From: Vulcanimicrobiota bacterium
Lineage (GTDB): Bacteria; Vulcanimicrobiota; Vulcanimicrobiia; Vulcanimicrobiales; Vulcanimicrobiaceae
Direction: 5' to 3'
NCBI GenBank assembly: GCA_019237435.1
Contig: JAFAHB010000140.1
Location: 1-10,986 of the forward strand
DNA: 10,986 nucleotides
The notes under the pieces were generated by a model, which saw nothing but the letters and a program-made list of their open reading frames with translations, was not told where the DNA came from and did no database searches. Positions 5,771 to 10,986 of the stretch are shown here, in pieces (the stretch's first letter is position 1; every line of letters begins with the position of its first letter). The translations under genes were made by a program, and so were the position numbers.

Positions 5771-6607
5771 ATGAAACTCTCACGAATTGCGGCGGTGACT
5801 TTAGTTATCGGAGTGACGCTCGTTTGGGCTTCGCAGCGAGCAGCGTTTGCCGCTGAAACGATTCCTTGGACGGATGTCAACGGTGGGCTCATCCAAGTGC
5901 AGGGCTCCCTCGATGGCCGCCCGGCGGTCCCGATGCTCGTGAATTTGGGAGCGGGCGTCGACGTGCTGTCGAGTAACCTCGGTCGCCAATTCGTTGCCGT
6001 CAACGGAAAATACGTAAGCCTTAGACTCACCGGGGAGCGCACCGATCTTCCGATCGGCAAGGTCGTGACGTTCGCGATCGGCGGCGTCAATATCGACGCT
6101 CCGCACGTCGGCATTTGGAGCGGGTTGGATAACAGCGGCGTCGACGGATTAATTTCGGCAACCGCCTTTCGCAACGTCGTCAGCACCTTCGATTTTCGCA
6201 ATCGCCAAATCGTGATCGAAGATGCGCAGACCTTCCCCGATCGCGTACGTATGGAAACACGCGTACCGCTGATTCTTCAAGACGATCTCGGCATCGCGCT
6301 CGCGCTTTTTGCGCGCTTTGATTTCGGCAACGGAAAGACCGGGCTGTGCGAGATCGATACTGGCTCGCAAGGCATTACGCTCGACAAAACCTTTGCGGCT
6401 GCGGCGGGTCTTAATCCGAACAACGTGGCAAGCGGCCAAATTTCATCGATCCAGATACTGGGCGCGCCGCAAACGAGAATGGCCTCACCCGCCGTCAAGT
6501 TTGCAGACTTGATTTACGACTGCGACGTGGGCAACTCGTTTTGGGCCGGGCGCACCTTCACGCTCGACCTCCCCAACCGGTTCATTTACGTTTCAACGTC
6601 CTCTTAG
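5771..6607 (+). CDS. Exported two-lobe retropepsin-like aspartyl protease, first lobe degenerate
   Basis: ATG 5771 is chosen because it has GGAGG four bases upstream and opens directly into a signal peptide (MKLSRIAAVTLVIGVTLVWA, cut near residue 27 after AFA). The 278-aa chain seems to hold two aspartyl-protease lobes. Lobe one has MLVNLGAGVDVLS (55-67), in which the catalytic Asp of the usual D-T/L-G motif is Asn 58, followed by VDGLISATAFRN (124-135) and IVIED. Lobe two has the intact EIDTGSQGITLD (194-205) with Asp 196, then a FTLDLPNRFIYV end. Family enzymes need two Asp in the active site, given by two lobes or by a homodimer. This protein would offer only one per chain, so it may dimerise through lobe two or be a binding protein. 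Substrate unknown. The next gene follows after 44 nt on the same strand. Confidence 0.75.
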   Translation: MKLSRIAAVTLVIGVTLVWASQRAAFAAETIPWTDVNGGLIQVQGSLDGRPAVPMLVNLGAGVDVLSSNLGRQFVAVNGKYVSLRLTGERTDLPIGKVVTFAIGGVNIDAPHVGIWSGLDNSGVDGLISATAFRNVVSTFDFRNRQIVIEDAQTFPDRVRMETRVPLILQDDLGIALALFARFDFGNGKTGLCEIDTGSQGITLDKTFAAAAGLNPNNVASGQISSIQILGAPQTRMASPAVKFADLIYDCDVGNSFWAGRTFTLDLPNRFIYVSTSS

Positions 6608-6651
6608 TGCGGGCGGGTTACGCTCGCAGAGATAGGGGGTACAAACGCGCT

Positions 6652-7299
6652 ATGAGCGTGACGTTGCCGCCTGGTGCGCCGCCTGCGCTCGTGCAGGTGG
6701 CGCAACGCTATGCCGAGACGTCGCGCGGCGTCGTGATGTTTCAGATGCATCGCGTCTTCGACGTGCATAGCGCTTTTCAAGGCCGGCATGAAGACATCGT
6801 GATGCGTGGAGTCTACGACGATGGTACGACGGTTCGAGTGAAAGTCTACAGCTACACGATTGACGGAAAGCCGGCCGGCGCCTCGGACGTGTCGTCGCTC
6901 GAATATTCGTGGGATCACCCCAAGCCCGGCGACGTCTTCGCGCCGCCGTACGACCCGCGCTATCTCGACGCGTATCAGTACCAACCCGGCGGACCTTCAA
7001 CGATTAATTTCACCTCTAGCGTTCGCGATGCCGGTCACGGGCGCGGAAAATTTGCGTACGACGCTCAAGACGACGTCGTTTCGATCACCTACGAACCCAA
7101 TGCGCTGCCGCCCCATGCGAATTCGGGCACGATCTCGGACCTTCGATCCGAGGTGCTGCCCGGCTATTGGGCGATCGCGCAAGAAACGCAAGAATATAAA
7201 GGGCGCTACGGTCCCTTCGCCGCGTCCGGAACGATGCAGATCACCTTCTCAGACTTTCGCCGCTTTCCGGACCTCGCGAGCGCGATTCAGGCCTTATAG
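6652..7299 (+). CDS. Protein of unknown function (215 aa)
   Basis: The start ATG 6652 is supported by AGGGGG at 6634-6639. A longer reading from 6541 overlaps the protease-like gene and begins with Arg/His-rich shadow sequence. No signal peptide or membrane segment is visible, and the chain has no Cys. Alternating polar/hydrophobic runs (VVMFQMHRVFDVHS, TTVRVKVYSYTIDG, VVSITYEP, TMQITFSDFRRF) suggest a mainly beta-sheet fold, perhaps a lipid- or ligand-binding barrel. A Pro/Tyr-rich loop lies at residues 93-113. I recognise no family. It lies between the protease-like gene (44 nt upstream) and the MFS gene (54 nt downstream), all on one strand, so they may share a transcript. Confidence 0.75.
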   Translation: MSVTLPPGAPPALVQVAQRYAETSRGVVMFQMHRVFDVHSAFQGRHEDIVMRGVYDDGTTVRVKVYSYTIDGKPAGASDVSSLEYSWDHPKPGDVFAPPYDPRYLDAYQYQPGGPSTINFTSSVRDAGHGRGKFAYDAQDDVVSITYEPNALPPHANSGTISDLRSEVLPGYWAIAQETQEYKGRYGPFAASGTMQITFSDFRRFPDLASAIQAL

Positions 7300-7353
7300 A
7301 TCCGTGGCGTCCTAAGAGAAGGGGCCAAGGGGCAGGTCGCCGTTCACAGAAGA

Positions 7354-8937
7354 ATGACGGCGCCCTCGATGAGCGACGCTCGACACTCCGTTCAGGACTA
7401 TATCGACGAACTGCCGGCTTGGGCAGACGGCACGTCGGTTGGGCATCCCCCGATGACCGCGATGCAGTGGCGGATTTGGTCGCTCGCGGCGGCGGGAAAG
7501 TTTTTCGAAGGCTTCGTCGTCTTCATGACGGGCGTTGCTTTACCGCTGATCGGGCGCGAGTTCGGCCTGCGCGGCAGTAGCAGCGGTCTCATCAGTGCAG
7601 CGGCGCTCTTCGGCATCCTAGTCGGAGCGATCGGACTGGGCGGCCTCGCCGATTACTTTGGGCGCAAGCGTATGTTCGTAGTCGAGATGATCATCTTCGT
7701 CGGCTTTCTCGCGATGTTGACGCTGGCGAACAACGCGATCGCGATTATCGCCTGCCTCTTTGGGCTGGGTTTAGCACTGGGATGCGATTACCCGACCGCG
7801 CACATGATTATCTCGGAGAACATTCCGACCACGAGCCGAGGACGCTCGGTGCTGGGCGCCTTCGCGTTTCAAGCGATTGGGGCACTTAGCGGCACCGCCG
7901 TCGGTTTTATCGTCCTTCGGAATCATCCGGCGCTCGACGCGTGGCGATGGATGTATGCGACGGCCGTCGTTCCGGCGCTTGGCGTCATGATCGGGCGCTT
8001 CTCGATCACGGAGAGCGCGCACTGGCTGCTCAATCGCGGTGAGGTAATCCGCGCCGAACGGGCGGTGGCGCGTCTGCTCGCGCGGCGCCCACAATATCCA
8101 CACGTAGTGAGCTTGAGAGAGCGCGCGAAGCACTTGGTCGAGCGCGCGCGATCCGCGCACATCGGCCGTCTCTTTGCCGGCGGGCATAATCTTCGCGCGA
8201 CGACCTTGGCTTCGGTCCCCTGGTTTTTGCAGGACCTATCGACCTACGGCATCGGGATATTCACGCCGACGCTCTTGGCCGTCGCGTTCGGCGCGGCGCC
8301 CAGCCACACGCGCACGACCGCCGACCTAATCGCAAGCCAGGTGTTGGCGGCGAAGGGCTCGGCGCTCATTTCGCTCTTCCTGATCGCGGGCATTCTTGCC
8401 GCCATCGTGCTGGCCGATCAGGTTGGGCGCATCAAGCTTCAAATTGCCGGATTCATCGGATGCGCCGCCGGTCTGTCACTGGCCGCGATCTCGACCGTGT
8501 TAGCGGGCGCTCCGCATATCGCTTTGATTTTCGCCGGCATCATGCTGTTCGATTTCATGACGAACCTCGGCCCGAACGCACAGACGTATTTGATCGCGGG
8601 CGAGGTTTTCCCGACCGACATACGCGGCATGGGTGCGGGCTTTGCGGCCGCCTTCGCCAAGACGGGAGCCGTGCTAACCGCGTTTCTTTTTCCGATTCTG
8701 CTGTCGGAAATCGGCACGCGAGCGCTGCTTTGGTGGCTTATCGCGGCGTCGTTGCTCGGCGCGCTGACGACGTGGCTCTTTCGAATCGAAACCAAAGGTG
8801 TGCGGCTCGATCGCATCGGCATTCCGACTGCTACCGAGGCCCTCGGCACGCGAGCGCAAGCGGCCGAGCCCGAAAGGCTTTATGCCGCCGGGAGAAAACC
8901 GGAAACGCCGGAGGATAAAGCATGCCCGATTTCTTGA
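7354..8937 (+). CDS. MFS transporter, sugar-porter/aromatic-acid-like
   Basis: This 527-aa integral inner-membrane protein has the major facilitator fold of about 12 helices. The first helix begins near residue 43 (SLAAAGKFFEGFVVFMTGVALPL). The loop 2-3 motif A appears as GGLADYFGRKR (96-106), and the helix 4-5 signature appears as GCDYPTAHMIISENIPTTSRGR (143-164). A PESPRWL-like motif is present as ITESAHWLLNRG (218-229), and the mid-loop repeat of motif A is LADQVGRIKLQ. These resemble the sugar-porter, phosphate-porter and aromatic-acid-porter groups, and the substrate is not predictable. A 40-residue polar N-terminus and a long polar C-tail flank the core. ATG 7354 has only a weak AGAAG site. 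The end overlaps hpnJ by 16 nt, so the two proteins are probably made from one transcript. Confidence 0.88.
   Translation: MTAPSMSDARHSVQDYIDELPAWADGTSVGHPPMTAMQWRIWSLAAAGKFFEGFVVFMTGVALPLIGREFGLRGSSSGLISAAALFGILVGAIGLGGLADYFGRKRMFVVEMIIFVGFLAMLTLANNAIAIIACLFGLGLALGCDYPTAHMIISENIPTTSRGRSVLGAFAFQAIGALSGTAVGFIVLRNHPALDAWRWMYATAVVPALGVMIGRFSITESAHWLLNRGEVIRAERAVARLLARRPQYPHVVSLRERAKHLVERARSAHIGRLFAGGHNLRATTLASVPWFLQDLSTYGIGIFTPTLLAVAFGAAPSHTRTTADLIASQVLAAKGSALISLFLIAGILAAIVLADQVGRIKLQIAGFIGCAAGLSLAAISTVLAGAPHIALIFAGIMLFDFMTNLGPNAQTYLIAGEVFPTDIRGMGAGFAAAFAKTGAVLTAFLFPILLSEIGTRALLWWLIAASLLGALTTWLFRIETKGVRLDRIGIPTATEALGTRAQAAEPERLYAAGRKPETPEDKACPIS
8910..8915 (+). promoter_or_regulatory. Strong ribosome binding site GGAGGA for hpnJ, inside the MFS gene
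   Basis: GGAGGA sits six bases before ATG 8922, within the last codons of the transporter gene. It fixes the hpnJ start and allows ribosomes finishing the transporter at 8937 to reinitiate. Confidence 0.75.
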
Positions 8938-10376
8938 AGACCCTGTTCGTCAATCCGCCGACCTTCGAAGGGTACGACGGCGGCGCGGGGTCGCGGTATC
9001 AGTGCCGCCGCGAGGTGCGGTCTTTCTGGTATCCAACGTGGCTCGCGCAGCCCGCGGCGATGGTGCCCGGCAGCAAGCTCATCGACGCGCCGCCCGACGA
9101 CTTGACCGTCGATCAGGTCGCGCCGCTTGCCAAAGAGTACGATCGCGTCGTCATCCACACGAGCGCACCATCGTTCAACAACGACGCGCGCTTTGCGGTG
9201 CGGCTCAAGGAAGAGAATCCGGGCGTCGTCGTCGGGATGGTCGGCGCGCACGTCAGCGTGCTGCCGGAACAGTCGCTCAACGGGGCGCCGGCGGTAGATT
9301 GGGTGAGCGTCGGCGAGTTCGACTATACCTGCGTCGACGTCGCGTCGGGCAAGCCTCTGAGCGAAATCGACGGGCTGGCTTACCGTAAGAACGGTGAAAT
9401 CGTCCGCACCGCGGAGCGCCCCATCATCATGGATATGGATTCGTTCCCGTCGGTGCTCGACGTCTATCGGCGTGACTTGACGATTCCGAACTACTTCAAC
9501 GGTTATCTGCAGCATCCGTATCTCTCGCTCTATACGGGGCGCGGGTGCAAGTCGCGCTGCACCTTCTGCCTGTGGCCGCAGACGATCGGCGGGCACCTGT
9601 ACCGAGTTCGCAGCGTCGAGAGCGTCGAGGCCGAGATGGCACGCGCAAAACAGCTCTTCCCCGAAGTGAAGGAGTTCTTTTTCGACGACGATACCCTCAC
9701 CGACAATATTCCACGCGTCGAAGAAATCGCGCGCCGGCTCGGCAAGCTCGGAATCACGTGGTCGTGCAACGCCAAACCGAACGTGCCGCGGGCTACGCTG
9801 GAGATCCTCAAGGCAAACGGTTTGCGCCTTTTGCTGGTCGGATACGAATCGGGCAACCAGCAGGTGCTCAACAATATGAAGAAGGGCACGCGCCTCGACA
9901 TCATTCGGCGCTTTTCGAAAGACTGCCGCGAGCTCGGAATCAAAGTCCACGGCACCTTTATCCTCGGCATGCCGGGAGAAACGCCCGAAACCATCCGCGA
10001 AACCATCGACTTCGCGTGCGAGATGGACCCCGAGACGATTCAGGTGTCGCTAGCGGCGCCGTACCCGGGCACGTATCTCTACAAGCAGGCGCAGGAGAAC
10101 GGTTGGCTGGAGCTGCAGGACGGGCTGGTCGACAGTCACGGCGTGCAGCACGCCGCGCTGAACTATCCCGGCTTGACGTCAACCATGATGTTCGGATCGG
10201 TGGACGAGTTCTATCGCCGCTTTTACTTCCGGCCGCGCAAGATGTTTTCGCTCTTGGGCGGCATGATCGGCGACCGTCAGGTGATGAAACGGCGCTTGCG
10301 CGAAGGCGTCGAGTTCTTCCATTTCCTGCGCGAGCGCAAACGCGAAGAGAAAGCGGCGCGCGCGGCAACCGCCTAG
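8922..10376 (+). CDS. hpnJ: Hopanoid-associated B12-binding-type radical SAM protein HpnJ
   Basis: HpnJ-type enzymes act late in hopanoid side-chain synthesis, turning the glucosamine on bacteriohopanetetrol into the cyclitol ether after HpnI (glycosyl transfer) and HpnK (deacetylation). The 484-aa length and domain order fit. A cobalamin-binding-like N-terminal domain spans about residues 5-145 (LFVNPPTFEGYDGGAGSRYQ, VGMVGAHVSVLPE, VGEFDYT). The radical SAM barrel begins at GRGCKSRCTFCLW with cluster cysteines 209, 213 and 216 (CxxxCxxC). FFFDDDTLT (252-260), VGYESGNQQVLNNMKKG (307-322) and LGMPGETPETI (348-358) follow. The full-length GYDGGAGSRYQ opening is characteristic of HpnJ. All cluster ligands are present. 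The gene is coupled to the MFS gene upstream. hpnI and hpnK are not in view. Its stop lies 4 nt from the stop of the convergent gene. Confidence 0.92.
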   Translation: MPDFLKTLFVNPPTFEGYDGGAGSRYQCRREVRSFWYPTWLAQPAAMVPGSKLIDAPPDDLTVDQVAPLAKEYDRVVIHTSAPSFNNDARFAVRLKEENPGVVVGMVGAHVSVLPEQSLNGAPAVDWVSVGEFDYTCVDVASGKPLSEIDGLAYRKNGEIVRTAERPIIMDMDSFPSVLDVYRRDLTIPNYFNGYLQHPYLSLYTGRGCKSRCTFCLWPQTIGGHLYRVRSVESVEAEMARAKQLFPEVKEFFFDDDTLTDNIPRVEEIARRLGKLGITWSCNAKPNVPRATLEILKANGLRLLLVGYESGNQQVLNNMKKGTRLDIIRRFSKDCRELGIKVHGTFILGMPGETPETIRETIDFACEMDPETIQVSLAAPYPGTYLYKQAQENGWLELQDGLVDSHGVQHAALNYPGLTSTMMFGSVDEFYRRFYFRPRKMFSLLGGMIGDRQVMKRRLREGVEFFHFLRERKREEKAARAATA

Positions 10377-10380
10377 GGCG

Positions 10381-10986
10381 TCAGCGAAGCCGCAACATCG
10401 AAAGACTGTACGGCCCTAGCGTGAGCCGCACGCTGGGCCCGACGCGTCCAAGGCTTCGCTGCACCGGACCGACCCACTTATTCTGCTTGGATTGATCGTA
10501 TTGCGCCTTGCCGTAGATGGCGAGGGTTGCATCGTAGTTCTTTTGCGAAGAGCCCTTTACGAGCGCTTGCGCGGCGATTGGCGAGAGCGTATTGTTGAAG
10601 ATCGCGAACGTAAAGCCGCTGCCTTGTGCGAAGCCGTACGCGCGCACGCTATTGCGAGACGTCGCCGAAACACTTACCCCGCGCGCTTGCGATCCCGCCG
10701 GGACGTCTGCGGCCATTAGGCCCATCACGCGAGCCGTGGGGAAGGGCGTACCGCCCGCGATCTTCGGCGTGCTCGAGCATCCTTCGTATGGATTGGGCAA
10801 CCCGTCGGAAAAGAGCGCCTCACTTCCAAAACGCTGCCACCCGTAAAGCTTCTTCGAATAATCGCCGGTTTCATCGCAGCTTCCATAGGCCAGCCAAAAC
10901 GTCGCGCGTGGAACACCCGCGTTCGCCATGGTTCCGAGCATCTGTCCCACGTAGAGACCGTTGACGATCGAAACCGATTGCTTGCC
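10381..10986 (-). CDS. Glycoside-hydrolase-like protein, C-terminal part (5' end outside window)
   Basis: The frame is open from the right window edge (GKQSVSIVNGLYVGQML...) to TGA at 10383-10381, giving 201 visible residues. GTG 10950 is only an internal codon, because the reading continues upstream with coherent sequence. The visible part begins with what looks like the last helices and strands of a catalytic barrel (MANAGVPRATFWLAYGSCDE, with W and the acidic residues near the active-site face). It ends in a beta-sandwich-type domain closing on LTLGPYSLSMLRLR, a tail typical of GH39/GH51-like and related enzymes where the final strand reads like PYSvxvl. The family cannot be fixed without the N-terminus. 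Secretion is also undecided. It converges on hpnJ with only four bases between stops, so a terminator would have to lie within coding sequence. Confidence 0.6.
   Translation of the reverse strand, partial: GKQSVSIVNGLYVGQMLGTMANAGVPRATFWLAYGSCDETGDYSKKLYGWQRFGSEALFSDGLPNPYEGCSSTPKIAGGTPFPTARVMGLMAADVPAGSQARGVSVSATSRNSVRAYGFAQGSGFTFAIFNNTLSPIAAQALVKGSSQKNYDATLAIYGKAQYDQSKQNKWVGPVQRSLGRVGPSVRLTLGPYSLSMLRLR

Noticed and set aside
6541..6651. TTG 6541 start for the 215-aa protein
   Set aside because: It overlaps the end of the protease-like gene with Arg/His-rich shadow residues. ATG 6652 has its own AGGGGG site.
8880..9950. 356-codon minus-strand open frame opposite hpnJ
   Set aside because: It is the antisense of a well-supported radical SAM gene with all motifs intact. 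The reverse translation has no recognisable domain.
10373..10419. CTAGGGC / GCCCTAG inverted repeat at the hpnJ end as a bidirectional terminator
   Set aside because: Only 7 bp of stem with a loop of about 33 nt and no T-run. It may well be chance.
1..10986. tRNA, rRNA, transposase, integrase, phage or toxin-antitoxin genes
   Set aside because: Reading both strands I saw no cloverleaf ending in CCA, no rRNA-like block and no recognisable mobile or defence protein. A covariance-model scan would be needed to exclude small RNAs.

Overview
The window is GC-rich bacterial DNA, densely coded, with almost no intergenic space. It carries ten supported protein genes, two of them cut by the window edges. 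I see no tRNA, rRNA, CRISPR array, transposase or phage gene. A hopanoid radical-SAM gene (hpnJ), GGAGG-type ribosome binding sites, Sec signal peptides and a lipoprotein fit a free-living, diderm, probably soil-type bacterium. The set of secreted hypotheticals reminds me of Candidatus Eremiobacterota (WPS-2) or a similar uncultured lineage, but that is a low-confidence guess from memory.

Left part, + strand: the C-terminal part of a Tyr/Ser/Arg/Gly repeat protein (1-606; its start lies outside the window), then a perfect 14-bp hairpin, a secreted Tyr-rich protein (727-1299), a hexameric-type glutamate dehydrogenase (1313-2584) and an AlkB-like 2-oxoglutarate/Fe(II) dioxygenase ending at 3213. 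The AlkB gene has no usual start codon where homology demands one, and it carries a short repeat-like insert (FDSAQGR).

Middle, - strand: a compact three-gene operon transcribed from 5672 down to 3223. It encodes a lipoprotein of the phosphoesterase/phospholipase C family, a phosphoribosyltransferase-fold protein, and a small membrane-anchored protein with a Pro-Ser tail. It converges on alkB with 9 nt between stop codons.

Right part, + strand, divergent from that operon across a 98-nt region: an exported two-lobe retropepsin-like protein whose first lobe has Asn in place of the catalytic Asp, an unrecognised 215-aa protein, an MFS transporter, and hpnJ, whose start overlaps the transporter's end by 16 nt. 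HpnJ belongs to the pathway that makes the cyclitol-ether head group of bacteriohopanetetrol. Its usual partners hpnI and hpnK are not in the window. A - strand glycoside-hydrolase-like gene, cut by the right edge, converges on hpnJ with 4 nt between stops.

No single block clearly forms a new biological system. The most interesting leads are the low-complexity Tyr/Arg repeat tail, the one-aspartate double-lobe protease, the repeat insertion and missing start codon in alkB, and the transporter translationally coupled to hpnJ.
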